Assembly: GCA_023101725.1 (NCBI GenBank)
Contig: JALJCO010008684.1
Location: 386,501 to 450,500, forward strand
DNA: 64,000 bases
Reading direction: 5' to 3'
Source: Atherinomorus stipes
Taxonomy: Eukaryota > Chordata > Actinopteri > Atheriniformes > Atherinidae
In this document: piece by piece, positions 12,595 to 24,801 of the stretch
How the letters are laid out: the number at the start of each line of letters is the position of its first letter
How positions within the stretch are numbered: the stretch's first letter is position 1
Notes under the pieces: model-generated
Told to the model about the DNA's origin: nothing
Database searches by the model: none
The model's input: only the letters and a program-made list of their open reading frames with translations
Position numbers and translations under genes: made by a program

Positions 12595-12783
12595 CTCATT
12601 CTGTCCATCTGTGTCCAACATCTGGAAGCTCCTGAGCCACACGCCGGGCTCCGTGTCCATGCGGACACCCACACAAGGACTTGACCTGAGCCAAAGCAGC
12701 CTCTTCATCCTGCCCACCCTGCTGCGGAGGCTGCGTGGCTCCCCCTCATCATCACCTCCACAGAGCGGAAGAACGGTCCTCAT
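12595..12783 (-). CDS. rgl3: Alternative first coding exon of rgl3 (RalGDS-type long N-terminus)
   Basis: An open frame of 63 codons begins with ATG at 12783 and ends in a clean donor (AATGAG then gtgaga) in phase 0, exactly the phase of the acceptor of rgl3 exon 2 at 6173. Its end, VWLRSFQMLDTDGQNE, resembles the stretch just before the common region in the long isoform of mammalian RALGDS, where a similar hydrophobic-S-F-x-x-L-D element is found. Splicing to exon 2 would give a 63-residue N-terminus instead of the 8-residue MGKWHLSM, from a promoter about 5.4 kb further upstream. The region is GC-rich relative to its surroundings. Assignment to rgl3 is inference from phase, strand and resemblance. 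Confidence 0.68.
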
Positions 12784-12813
12784 CGCTGCCGTGCTCTTTG
12801 CCGATCACGCAAA

Positions 12814-12855
12814 GACCTCACAAGATCCCTCACAGACCTCACAAGATCCCTCCCA
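12814..12855. repeat. 21-bp tandem duplication
   Basis: Two adjacent near-identical copies of GACCTCACAAGATCCCTCMC(A), just upstream of the distal rgl3 first exon, probably in its leader or promoter. Confidence 0.7.
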
Positions 12856-14352
12856 CACCTGCTGCCTCATCTGTGGGACAGAGAAGAGGGAGAAAACAAT
12901 CAGACACATTCAGTCGAGTTACATTTAATCAATCAAAGTAATGAAAACAACAAATCCTACAAAGCATGAAAAGAAAGAGCATGATTAGAAATAGATTCAT
13001 GTGTCAGCATTACTGATCTCCCAATGGTGCTCATCATGTTAAGGCTGTGAAATTCCCTGATAAGAAACAAGTGTATCAGCTCTTCTCCAAACTGGACAGA
13101 ACGCTTACAGAAGAACAAAGAGCTATTTTGTATAAATAACATACAGGCTGTATTTATCTAGTTCATGCATGACATGTAACTGAGCTTTGATAGTCAAGTA
13201 TTTTTGCTACTAATATTTATTTTGTTGCATATTACGACTAAACATGAAGAGCCAAATAATTAAAAATAAAATATAAACCAGTGTCAGGATTAAACTAATA
13301 CCGAGATACAGATTTCCAGATACCTATTCATTAGTTCTTATAAAAGAGCACATCTCAGGAACTCAACCACATATATAAACTCAAAAATATTAATCTGAAT
13401 GACTCAGTGCTGAAATAAATAAATCTGATACACATAAAATAAATAGTCACTTAACTGTAATCCAGCTTCTGTTGATTCCCCGTCTGTTAAATCCTGAAAT
13501 CCATGGTCAGATCTGCATTTATCAAAGCAGAATATTCATGCAGAGGCAGAGTGAAGCTTGGAGGAAGAGACTGTGGTATTTATCACAGAGGACTGATTGT
13601 TCATTGTCTCAGTGGGTGGATGATGCCCTGCGCATGTGTGTGTTTGTGTGGGAATGGCCTCCTCCTTGTTGGTTGTACTCTGTAATATGTATAATTGTGG
13701 CCAATTTTAATTGCGTGTCACGATTCATATCATTCCACATCAGTATCCTGCTGATTAACATAAAGCACAAACTCTAGCCACATTTTCACCTTTTACAAAG
13801 CCGCACCTGTGGAGCTCCCTGTTAAGACACAAACACAGATATGAAGGAGTGTCTTTTAACCGTATTAATTGCCATGCCTTCACTTGAGAATGATAATACT
13901 GGGATGTGCAATTATGAGGCGCGTTGATGTTTTACCTGAGCCTGGATTTATCTGGATGAAAGTCGCGGCATTTACGGTAAACTCGGCTCAGACAGCTGAA
14001 ACATGTTCAAGTAAAAACTTGCTTGTCGCGGAAAAAACGACAAAAGAAAGAGAAAAGTCATCCACATTGCACCTGGCAGCGATTCAAACTGTGCAGCAAG
14101 GAACTGAGAGCCACCTCCTCCCACTGATTGGCTGATCAGAAATGCCACAATTCCACGAGGACAGTCGTGTCAATTGCAGGAGGGGGTGTGGGGGCACTGA
14201 CAGGGAAGCGTGGCATGAATAGTCATCTCATGGCATCTGATGTTTACTCAGACAAAAAGTAAATTCAAACTAATATTTCTGGGAATATGATAGCTTGTAC
14301 TTGGACGGCACTCGGGGGGGGTGGGGGGAAACCAGTCAGGCCATGTTGATGG
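12856..14352. other. Intergenic, no gene seen
   Basis: Sequence upstream of rgl3 and far downstream of odad3. ORFs up to about 100 codons have no recognisable composition or domain. Confidence 0.55.
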
Positions 14353-14638
14353 TAGGATGGGCGATACCAAATTTTTTCCTGTCGATATGATACGAATAGT
14401 TTATGGTACTTTTCCATCGATATTGATACCGATACTTATACTTTTTGTCCCTTAAAAGAAAATCACATGAATGTAGTTTGCAATAATATCTTAAATGCAA
14501 GGGCAATATGAAATATAGATAAAACTTGAGAGCAGAAGTACTGGAAATAAATGCTTTTAAAACAATCATCAATTTTATTGGTGGCTAAATTTAACAAAAA
14601 TAAGATTAAAAACTTCTTTCAGTGATCAAACAACTTAA

Positions 14639-15620
14639 AGGTAGAGTCCGAAGTTTTCCCCCCCTGAAAATAAACGTTAGATTTGTGCAAGTGAAATCCA
14701 TCTCAAATCGCGCCTTTGGGCCTTGTGTGCCGTAGTGAGTTTGAATGCAACTCCTTCTCCCCCTGTCGGTAATTCGCTCTTTATACTGCGTTCCATTTGA
14801 AATCGTAAGTCAGAAATTCCCAGTAGGAAGTTTCAACTGGAACGGCCCCCCAAAGTCAGATTTCCCACTCGGAAAGTCGGACAATCTTCGCAGCTCCGAG
14901 TTCAGATTTAAGATGGCCGCTCCCAGTGTAGCAGTTTTAGAAGCTGTTGTAATGTTACATTTATCTACACTTCTTACTACTATTTTGTTGCATTAAATCA
15001 GTCATACACGTAGTATTGGTTTATATAAATGTGGGGGGAAGCTGCTGTAGTGTAATTCACATTTTTCATGTGCGCTAACATCGACTAAAAACAATAGCCT
15101 TAGCAAACACGTTGTTTTGCTACGCTGCTAACCGGTTTTCCGACCAGTGAACTGGAACGCAAGTTGGTCGGGTGTGACGTCACCCCCCAGTTCCCACTTC
15201 CCAGTTCCAAGTTAAATGGAACGCAGCATTAGCTTTGTTTTGTTGTGGTCAGACGTTTCTGGGTAGAGATTTCTGTTTATATCGCCAGCTAATGACAGAG
15301 CTAAGGGCATGACGCTGTGTGGGAATAAGCTCATGATTGGAGCAGACGCCAGTCACTTGAACTCGCCAAGTGGAAAAAAAGAAAGAAAGAAAGCAAAATG
15401 TTGGAAGCACCGATAGAAAAGATAAGAGCTTTAGAAAGTGCATGTTGGAAAATCTGGGTTAATATTGGTTTGGCTTTTACCCGCTTCTGAGCTCTGAAGG
15501 AGAGACTTGAAGCCGAATAGGCCGAAGAACGAGGCGGCCATTAGCCTGAGAGGGAGGGGCGCTCAGTTTGAATACTGTTGTTTGGAAACAGAAACAGTGG
15601 GGGAACTTCGGGATCTACCT
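14639..15620. mobile_element. TTAA-flanked inverted-repeat element (middle nesting level)
   Basis: Inverted ends AGGTAGAGTCCGAAGTTTTC and, reverse complemented, AGGTAGATCCCGAAGTTCCC, flanked by TTAA on both sides (14635-14638 and 15621-15624). TTAA duplication is characteristic of piggyBac-type insertion, but no transposase is present, so the class is inferred. Confidence 0.65.
14786..15226. mobile_element. Inverted-repeat element with CTGCGTTCC ends (innermost level)
   Basis: Left end CTGCGTTCCATTTGAAATCG and right end, reverse complemented, CTGCGTTCCATTTAACTTGG. Both are followed inward by GGAAGT/GGGAACT-type motifs. It lies entirely within the TTAA element and has no ORF of note. Confidence 0.6.
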
Positions 15621-16387
15621 TTAAGTACAAGTTAAAATCATTCAATTTGATTCGATGGAAAACGTTCAATTACCTATTAAATGTAATAGTAATACTTTAA
15701 ACTTACCAAAACATAAAGTGCAATAACCCTGAAAAATAACAAAACATCATTGTCACCACTAACAGAAGCAGCATCATTATCTGATAGGCTACTGAGATCA
15801 TGTGGCACAGAAGTTAGAATCCGGCTGGTTTTGCACATAATTTTATTGCCTAATAATGCAATTTGTTTCCAAAGTGCATGTTTTACCTGAACAGTGGTAT
15901 CTGGATACCCCAAATAGTATTGAATCAGACATTTTGACTAGCTGGTATCAAAGTATCGATTTCAAGGTATCGATATATGCCCATCCCTAATTGGTGGCCC
16001 ATGCAACCCAAAGCCACCTATGTAGTCCAGCACTTGATCAACTGAGCTTTGATCTGGTGCATTTTTCCTGCACAGAGCTGCTTAGTTTTCTCAGGCTGTG
16101 CGTATGAGACATGTTTATTATTTAACAATAAACTGAATGTGCAACTAATTAAATATCAAAATGTATTTATATACTAGTTCATTAAGTTGTATTTGGATAT
16201 ATTTTTCTCTCTTTTTGTTTTCATTTCTGTTTATCCAGTTTAATTTTGTCTGTGTAGTTTGATCGTTGCTTCCTGATGCTGTCGATGTCACAATCTAAGT
16301 TTTTTTCATTTTTACTGGAAGATTATCTAATGAACTAATATTGGGAAGTACAAGCTAGAAGAGCACATTACTTTTGTTTAATTTTAT

Positions 16388-16412
16388 TTATATATATGTA
16401 TATGTGTGTGTG

Positions 16413-16455
<43 letters not shown>

Positions 16456-16459
16456 TATT
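16388..16459. repeat. TA/TG microsatellite
   Basis: About 70 bp of alternating TA interrupted by a short GT run. Confidence 0.95.
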
Positions 16460-17912
16460 AGCTGAATAAAGTCTCTGCATACCCTACTTTCCTTCATCTT
16501 TGGCTTTAAATCAATTATTGTTCATATGTAATGTAATGAGGTTTTTTTGTTGTCGTATTCTGTGTTTAGTGTGAGAAAGGATTGTGTACAAAGTATGTTA
16601 CTACAGCTGATATGGATGACAAAATGTGACATTTATCAGCATAAATGGTCTGAATTACTTTTTATTTATTTAAAAAAAAAAAAGAAAAAAAAAGAAACCC
16701 GCTGAATACTGAAATTCTGATGACTGTAACTGTTACGGCATATACTGACACTTTCACAGTAAATCTAAGCCCTCCTGGCATAACTGCGAATCATAATTTA
16801 GCTTTTATGTAAAACTATTCTGGTAAATCTCTGATGACTTTAATTTATGCAACTTGCATGTTTAGAAAGATATGGGCAAACAGGCTTAACAGGAAAATAC
16901 CAGGCAAAAACTAAATTTAATCTAAGGATCGAACAACCTGGAGATGACATTAAACCACATGTAACCTTTTCTGAAACACACACACACTCACAGATCATAT
17001 AACCTAGTATCTGTTCCAGTAAATCAATCACAGCTTTTACTGAAAGTCAGGAGTTGTCTGTTTGGTTACATTCTGGCAGCCACTCAGTTGCCACCGCTGC
17101 TGCTTCATTCAACTAAAAGCCATCTGATCAACAACTAGACATTTTCCCAAGTTCAGCTCTGACGTTCTGTCATTAAAACTGTCAAAAGAAATCTGACATT
17201 GAAAAAAAAAGGGCTCCAACAAATGTAAAGTGTCGCAGAGCGACCGAGCACAACCGAATCTGAGATACTCAACGTACAGAAATAGCTGTTGACTCTGCAA
17301 AAGGAAGATCTGACCTACAACTTCCTTATCTTTAGACAAAGCAAGTGTTGGCAGTTTTGATGTATGTCAACCGTGAATAAAGGCTGAATACGTCACAAAT
17401 GGTTTTCAGGACACCACACAATAGTTTGGTTTCGGTCAGTAAGCCAATGATGACAAAACCCTTCAGGGACAAGTTACTTGATTCTCTGTGAATCTATCCA
17501 ACCATTTAAAGCAAAAGTAATAAAATAATGAGAGCAATTTTCTGGTTGTTATTTTTGGATGCCCAGGAGGCTGAGAGTGAAATTCTAGCAGTGGAAAGGA
17601 GGTGGAGACACCTGCGTTGGTACATCACCTGACACAAAGTGATACTGTTGCCAAAACAAACCTGTTAGCACCAGGAGCAAAGAGGCAAATGCATCAATTT
17701 ATGAATATAATCTAAGATTTACAACATTTTCCCAACTTTTCAACTGAAGATATACTTTTATTTGCATTGTTAGCACATTAAAAAGGACTGCAGCAGATGC
17801 TGAGATATAATCACATTTGTGCAGGTGAAGCTTATAAGCTATGGTAAATCTCCAAGGTCATGACAGGTTCCTTGCTATCTTTTATTTCTACCATTTTACT
17901 CTGAGATCAGCT
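16460..17912. other. Intergenic, no gene seen
   Basis: Region downstream of odad3, with a poly-A-rich block near 16670-16700. No coding or repeat structure recognised. Confidence 0.55.
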
Positions 17913-17918
17913 TTTATT
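17913..17918 (-). terminator. odad3 polyadenylation signal (AATAAA)
   Basis: AATAAA on the minus strand, 44 bp after the odad3 stop codon. A second copy lies at 17881-17886. Confidence 0.55.
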
Positions 17919-17961
17919 AATTCATTTTCATCCATTCTTAAAAACTGTTCCTTTGGTTGGA

Positions 17962-20055
17962 TCAGGACTTGCTTCTTTTCTTCCAGGGCTTCTTCTTGCT
18001 GCTTGAGTCAATGATGAGCTGAGATTGACGCTTCAGGGCTTCACGTGAGATGTCAACCTCATCCTCTTCGCTCTCGTCCTCTGTGGCAGAACCAGAAAGA
18101 CAAAGAGAGTTTTAGATTCCTTGACAGTGTCAGCGTGTTTGTGTCTGTGTGAAGAGATCAAACTCACCATCATTGAAGAGATCTAGAGCCTGGTCTTCAG
18201 GTAGCATGGCTTGGTCGTACTTGGATACTTTCCCCTCAATCTTTACATAAAACTGCTCAAAGTAACAGAAAAGTTACACATAATCACACAGAATATGTCA
18301 CCGAATTTTCACTTTTGTCACATTTAAAACGAAAGAATTCGCAGCTTTTATTCACATGATGAAATAGAGATTGTAACATGCTAGGTGATGCTAGCTCTGT
18401 TTTGGTCTTTCTCAAACTTTGTTCTATCTTCATTGAGAGGATAGCAAAGCACATTTCAAGAGTATCGGTCAAGCAAATAACATACAATGGGCTATTTTTT
18501 TGTGTTTTAGCTCAATGCAATTGCTGATTTCTACCTAAAATGCAAATAAACTACAAATCTGAGTGCCATCTATTGCCAAATGACTGTTGGAGGCCACAAG
18601 GCAGATCAGTTCTATATACCACGTGTTCATTAGGTTTTGACCTCCTGTCATCAGTCAAATCAGTTTTCTGAATCTCATCCAGAACCTGTATTTACATTTA
18701 TATTTCATAACTATTTTTCTCACCTCATCTTCCTCCATCTCCTTCATAACAGCTGCCAGATCCTTCCCTTCAAACTCCTCAGCTAGCAGCTGCAATTTCA
18801 GCTCGCACTGACTCATCAGTGTGATCACAAGCTTCTCTGACTCCAGATGAACTTCTGGAGCTGTGTCCTCACTCTAAAGGAGATACAGAAGAACAAACGT
18901 GAAAAAAATGTTGATGGAAAGGAAAATGAATCTGACAAATACCATGTAAAAGATTGTAACCATCGGAGAGATCTTAAAGACGGTAAAGAAGATGTTTCTT
19001 TCAACAATTTTTGCAATATTCAGTAAAATTGGGTTCACTACCCCATATGCTATGATTAATTAAAAGCTTCGAATATATAAATATTATGATACATCAGCTG
19101 TTAAAGTAATGGGGCTGATAAAACATCCGCCAATCATCTCTGCATTGCTTACATTTCTAATTTGTCTATCAATCTCGTCAATCACTTTTACTACCGTAGT
19201 AAGAGTGATTGACGGTCAATTCAACAGGTAATAGGCGAGACTGATCAATGCGAGTGATTGATTGGAGAGAGCAAAACCGCGTCCCGGAAGCTGCGCGCTC
19301 TTGTCTGATGTTTCCAGCAGGTAGCTAACAATCATTCTGCTAGCAGTTAGCAATGTTCAGACAATGACATCTGTTTTACTTGCATTTGTGACATGATGGG
19401 AAAATCTGTACCTGCTGCCTGCTAAACACCGGAGTGGCTTGTGCATGTTGTGCTGTGGTGGGGGATGGAGCTGTGAATCTGCTTTCTGAAATCCTGAAAC
19501 ATCTTTTATAGCACTTTTAAGATTTTTTTAGTTCTTACCAGTGGGATATGTTGTAGTTTTTCTGCCAGGTGCTCAAGTCCAGCTTGTGCAGTCTTGAGGG
19601 TTTTCATCAGCCAATCCAGGTGCTCTTTGGTTGCGTCACTCCTCTGTTGCTGAGCCTGAAGTTGATGCTCACGCTCCTCCAGCATCTGTTGCTCACTAAC
19701 AAAACAACAAAGAGGCTTGGTAAGTATTCCACTTCTCCTGTCTGGTGACCCTCCAGACAAACAGAGTGAAACAGAACCAAGGATCTCACCTTGAGAGTTT
19801 AGCCTCTCCAGAATATTTCATTTCCTCAAACTGTTGGTCGAGGAGCTCCTTCTGCTCCTTCAGCTGCACCAGGACCTCCTCATTCTCTCTCTTCAGCTTC
19901 TCCAGGTGTTGATGCGTCTCCTTCTGAGAGATGAAGTACTCCACTATCTCCTACACACATACAGTAGCATGTGATGTGAAGGAAACAAAATAGTAACAGT
20001 ATGAACACATCTGTCCACAGTGTGGTTTGGCTAATGTTTAGATCTATCCATCAAT

Positions 20056-20111
<56 letters not shown>

Positions 20112-23100
20112 ATATATCAATCGATCAATTGATCAGTCAATCAATCAATCAAATATTATTTGTATAGCCCTTTACAATAACCAGAATGGTACTCAAAGTG
20201 CTTAACAATTGAGCCATAAAAAGTACACAAAGGCACAAAACAGAGAAATAATAAAAACAATACAAGAAGAAGGAATAAGAAATAACTGGGAAGTGCCACA
20301 GTGCTGAAGATGTGATGTAATGTTTGATCTGTCTTATACTGTAGATTTAATATAATTTTTTAATTTTATTTTACTGTTAATCGCAAAAGAGAAAAAAAAA
20401 AACCCTATATAAATCCATTTGGGAAATTCGGGTTCTGCATTTTCCGCATCTCTAGATTGACCAGAGAGTAGTGGGCTTGTCTGGGGTTAAGGACAGTGGT
20501 TTAACCTTTGATCCACACCTGCATATCTGTGACCCCGGTGGCTTCCTTAATGCGTTTGAAGGCGTCCTCAAAGGCTGAAATGGCTTTTTCCTCTTCACCT
20601 GCCGTCCGAATAGTGCTGCGCTGGGTCTCGCTGCTCAGTTCATCTGGTTGTATTGTTGTTCTCTGAGCCTGCACAACACAAATGTAAATGACTTATTTTC
20701 ACTCCAAGTTTCAATGTTGAATAAGATCATATTTTACCAAAGATTAGACAGTGATGAGACTGTTAAACTTCTTCTTCTTTCTTCTGGTGTTGCCATTGAA
20801 TGCAAACAAACAACATATACAGAATTGGATTCTGGACGTGGTCGGATGCTGAGTCTCAAAAAGTAACTCTGTAAACTCAGGCAATAAAGGAAATGAACTT
20901 ATGAACGCTGAATAGTCTGAGTGATGTATCTCACCCTTCTATCAATTTTCTCAGCTTGGGCTTTGCGCTCTCCAGCAGCCCTTTTTGTAACTTTCTATTA
21001 TGCGCTCTCTTTCCTTTCGCTCCTTGTACAGCAGCTCCTCCTGCCGCTGCAACTCGGCCTGACGGAAAGGCAATGAACAGGGAAACAGAGAAATAGTTAA
21101 AAACACAGTTTAAAAAAATAAATAAATAAATTACGTGAGCAGAAGGATCTCTTTTAATGTTTGAAGCAGGAATCACTCTGACTTACAGAGATTTAAAAAA
21201 AACACAAAAAACAATAGATTTGTTTTCAAGAAAATTTGGACAATGCAATGTAAAAGTTGCAAGTTATGGATATGCAACTTTTTTTTTTTTTTACTCTGAA
21301 CAACCATTTTATTTTTTTCTATTTTTACTCAAATCAAAAACTTTGAAGGAATTGCTACAGTAGGTAGGTGGCTCATCTCTGTCAGCTGAAGTGAGAAACC
21401 CTGACAAGTAACAAACTCTGTAGGCAGGATACTTTAGCAGCTTCTTTGGAGAGCTGAGCTTCATTTTTCATGAGATGCAGGTTGTGAAGCTCTTCTCTTC
21501 GCTTCAGTATCTCAGCTTCAATTTTGTCCAACTGGCCCTGGAAAGTCAGACTTTCATCCTGAAAAGATAAAGGTGAAAAGAAAGGATTGGTGAAAAAAGG
21601 GGCAACAAAGACTGGAAAAGTTGTGATGCAGTAGTAAAAGACCTGGCAGAAGACCTTCCAACTAATGTGGTTGCAAAAAGTCATTAACATTTGGGATGCC
21701 CGAAATTATCGGCCCCCTATCGGTATCGGCCTATATCTATACTGAATATCGGACATCGGCCACCCCACCGATATTTAAATGATATTTAACCGATCAGCCC
21801 GCTGTTTCTAAAGTCTAAAAAAAACAAAAAAAACAACTTCTTCTTCAAAAACTTTTTTACAGACTTTAAAACTTCTAAAGCCTAGAAGTGGGAAAAAACA
21901 TCGATACACTTAAATAATACGATATTTTCATATTCTGATATATTGACTTTTAAAAACATGCTATGGATCTTTTTTTTTACTAACAAAATCTTGCAATATT
22001 TTATCGTTCTGTTACGAAATCTGACAAGAATTCACAAAAAAATTTTGCGATATTTTCATATGCTTGTATCATATTGATATTTAAAAACGTGGAATCGATT
22101 TATTTTCCTAACGAAATCTCGCAATATTTTATTGTAATGTTACGAAATCTTGCAAGAATTCACGAAATATGAGATTATGTAACAGGACAATGAAATCTCG
22201 CGAGATTTTGTAATTAAAAATATAGATACCGTGTTTTTAAATGTCTGTTTGATATTGGCATATGAAAATATTGCGATATTTTAGTGTATCGATATTTTTT
22301 CCCACCCCTATTTTTCAAAGCATCGGAAACGGATAACAAAACTGCTATTTGCAATTACTGCTTTCCCCCCAGCTTTAATATCGGTATCGATATCGGTTAT
22401 CGGCCAGATGAGTTCTAAAATATCGGCATATCGGCCGAAATTCCAATATCGTGCATCCCCAATTAACATGGCTGGATATAAAGGGTCTTTCAGAAGTAAT
22501 GATTGGGAAACTTTTACTCTTGTGTGAAAAATGCACCCGTACAATTAGAGAATTTCATTTCTCTACAGAAAATTAAAAAATAAATTCTGCTGGTTACTGC
22601 ATTGTAAAAGGATCTAGCAGGCCTTAAGAGTCCTAAAAGTTCTGCAGTCACAGCATGAGCTCTTAACTCACAGGACACTACAGAGAGTATCCTTTGTTGT
22701 GTTGTGTAATGCTCTAAATAACATGATTAATAGACCATGTAAAAAAGAATTATCCTATATAGCATGTTCAGTCTCATGCAGCTGTCACAGAGAAAGCAAG
22801 GCCTAATGACTGGCTCGGGTCAATTAGTGTTAAATAATGTAAAACTCTTCGCAACTGAGACCAATCATGTCAGGAGACCATGACAGATGGGAGTAGAAAA
22901 AAGCATCAACTTCCACTTTTTAGGTAAACAACATATATAACAAACTAACCTGTAAGTGATTTTTTAGTTTTAGGTAGTAAATCATTATGTTTTCAGCTTC
23001 CTTGCACTTGAACAGGGTTTTCTCCAGATTGTTTTCCAGGGCACGCATTTTCTGTAGGCAAGCACACACACACATCATTCTGCCTGGATTGTTCTTTACA

Positions 23101-24685
23101 AATGAACAAAAATTAGATGGACACATAAAGAAAGACATATTTCTAGAGATTAGAGAGGTAACAACCATGGCATCTTCCTCTTTCCGCAAAGTATGAGCAT
23201 CAGAAGACCCTGCTCTGCCGTTTCCCCCTAGTTTTGATCTCTCATATTCTGTTTCCAGCTCATCGAGTTGCTGCTGGAGGGTTTGGGTGGCATGTTTCTG
23301 AGCATTGAGACGCTTTGTCTTGGCCAGCGCCCTTTGCTTTAGTATTGCAACAGCTTCCTGAGAAAAAAGTACAAGAGAGGAGAAATTGTCATGAAATAAA
23401 AGTACAAATCATTGCAAATTTCAACCTTTGCATATCAAGATACAGGAAAAAACATAACATTCCTACCAGTTTGAAATATGGTAAATAAGGGGAGACATGC
23501 ATCCAACTGAAAACCCCAAAGCGTTGTTTACAGAAGTAATCTGTTACAATGACATTCTGCCATCTGTTGTGATTAATTGTAACAGGACACAATCCGGAAA
23601 TGGCTTTATTTCAACAAAAGTTCATTTTGGACATGTGGTCATTGTGTAAAATCTAGATGTGTTAGTAACACATGGCTACATCTTGTTTCCATGCTTTAAT
23701 AATCCTCAATGACCACAGTTATCGAAATGGTGAACTATGAACATGAACTATTCATTTTGAACTGTGTGAACAGTTCATGAGAAGCATGAACTTGCATTAA
23801 CACTGCTTATTTTTTTTCCCATATACCGCTTCAGCATTTTGGTTTAGTTTTGTTTGATAAATAGCAATATAGTTTAAGACCTAGTTAAGAAAATATGAAT
23901 TTTCTTTTTATATTCTGATACAAAATAACCTTGGAATTAAAAGAAATTTATTTTCTTTTTAACGTGACCTTATTGTACATTTTAAGTTTTAAATTATAAT
24001 GCTGAATTTGACATTATTAATATTCTCATGTCAAAACTGAATGCGGTGTCATTTCTCCTGCCTCTCACCTTTCCTGACATGTTGCGGTAGGCATCCTTCT
24101 CCACTCCTCTATTATGAAAAGCAGCTCTGATGATATGCTCATCACCCTGAGAAGAAAGACTCAAAAGTGAACACTGACAAGACTGCAAATATCTTTTTAT
24201 CTGTTTATTTAGGTGTGTGGTAGACCGAGATAAATAGATCTCAAAAGCGTAGAGTTTAATGTATACAATATTTGACTTACAATTCTAGCTTCTGCCAGTT
24301 TTTTGTGCAACCTTTTGTTCTCCAACCTCAGACGTCCGATGTGCTCTTTGTTCGTCTTAATGGTGGCCTGTGAGCTCTCATAGTATGCAGTTCTGTCGCC
24401 CTCTAGTGGACACATTTAACCGTTGCATTAACAAGACAAAACGATGGGAAACTCGTTTGTCAGCTATACAAGGCTAACAAATGTACTGTTGCCAAAATGT
24501 CACAAATAACACACTAGGCAAACCGTGACACCCCTAGCAGCTAGGTTTATAACGTTAGCAAAACACGTACCCTGCACGAACAGATACCGTAAAGAAACGA
24601 ACTTACCAAGCAGTTGTATTTTAACCTGAAGCTCCGTTATTTGGTCGTGCAACGGAGGTTTAGTTGAATTTTTAGACCATGACAT
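17962..24685 (-). CDS. odad3: Outer dynein arm docking complex subunit 3 (CCDC151), with an apparent frameshift
   Basis: Coiled-coil protein that helps anchor outer dynein arms to ciliary doublet microtubules; needed for motile cilia. Exons: 24607-24685, 24281-24402, 24069-24146, 23166-23357, 22950-23051, 21433-21558, 20935-21058, 20519-20668, 19790-19950, 19539-19695, 18724-18873, 18168-18252, 17962-18080. The start is MSWSKNSTKPPLHDQITELQ; heptad-rich, Gln/Glu/Lys-rich segments follow through exon 10; the end is acidic then basic (EDESEEDEVD, KKKPWKKRSKS). The sum is 1645 nt, one more than an integral number of codons, and the excess is all in exon 7. There, near 20979-20986, the frame breaks at YKERKERERIIESYKK and resumes as AAGERKAQAEKIDRR. 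Corrected length would be about 547 aa, near the mammalian size. rgl3 lies directly downstream on the same strand, as in human. Confidence 0.93.
20058..20109. repeat. TA microsatellite in an odad3 intron
   Basis: About 26 TA units, followed by short TCAATCAA repeats to about 20150. Confidence 0.95.
20112..20290 (-). mobile_element. Probable LINE 3' tail (L2/CR1-like)
   Basis: An ATTGATTG-type short tandem (minus strand) adjoins a TTGTATAGCCCTTTACAATA ... CTCAAAGTGCTTAACA block, resembling the 3' tails of fish CR1/L2-like LINEs. The family is inferred from resemblance only. Confidence 0.45.
21691..22461. mobile_element. hAT-type MITE, family A, copy 2 (long form)
   Basis: Lies in odad3 intron 5, between exons 5 and 6. 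Ends TTGGGATGCCCGAAATTATC and, reverse complemented, TGGGGATGCACGATATTGG; perfect 8-bp flanking repeat ATTAACAT (21683-21690 and 22462-22469). The interior contains a CGATA-rich module bounded by GTGGGAAAAAA-type inverted sequences (about 21888-22312), with blocks like TCTCGCGAGATTT. Confidence 0.9.
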
Positions 24686-24788
24686 TTCCGTGCTGTTTAC
24701 TGCTGTTGACAAGAATTAAAAACAAAAATATATACAGACGACCCGGTTAAGCGTGAGCTAACCGAAAACCTTAACCTTTAGTACACAT

Positions 24789-24801
24789 GTTGCCTAGCAA
24801 C
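24789..24801. promoter_or_regulatory. RFX X-box in the odad3 promoter
   Basis: GTTGCCTAGCAAC is an essentially perfect inverted-repeat X-box, about 104 bp upstream of the odad3 ATG. RFX factors bind this class of site and drive ciliary genes, so the element fits the gene's function. Transcription start not visible. Confidence 0.8.

Larger units (their letters stand above)
14353..15989. mobile_element. hAT-type MITE carrying nested insertions (outer level)
   Basis: Left end TAGGATGGGCGATACC and right end, reverse complemented, TAGGGATGGGCATATATC. Flanks GTTGATGG and ATTGGTGG agree at 6 of 8 positions, consistent with an old 8-bp target duplication. Most of its length is a later insertion (14639-15620); without it the element is about 650 bp. 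Confidence 0.7.

Noticed and set aside
24500..24712. An odad3 start 27 bases further upstream (TTG at 24712)
   Set aside because: No ATG there; the first in-frame ATG is at 24685 and its peptide leads directly into the coiled coil.
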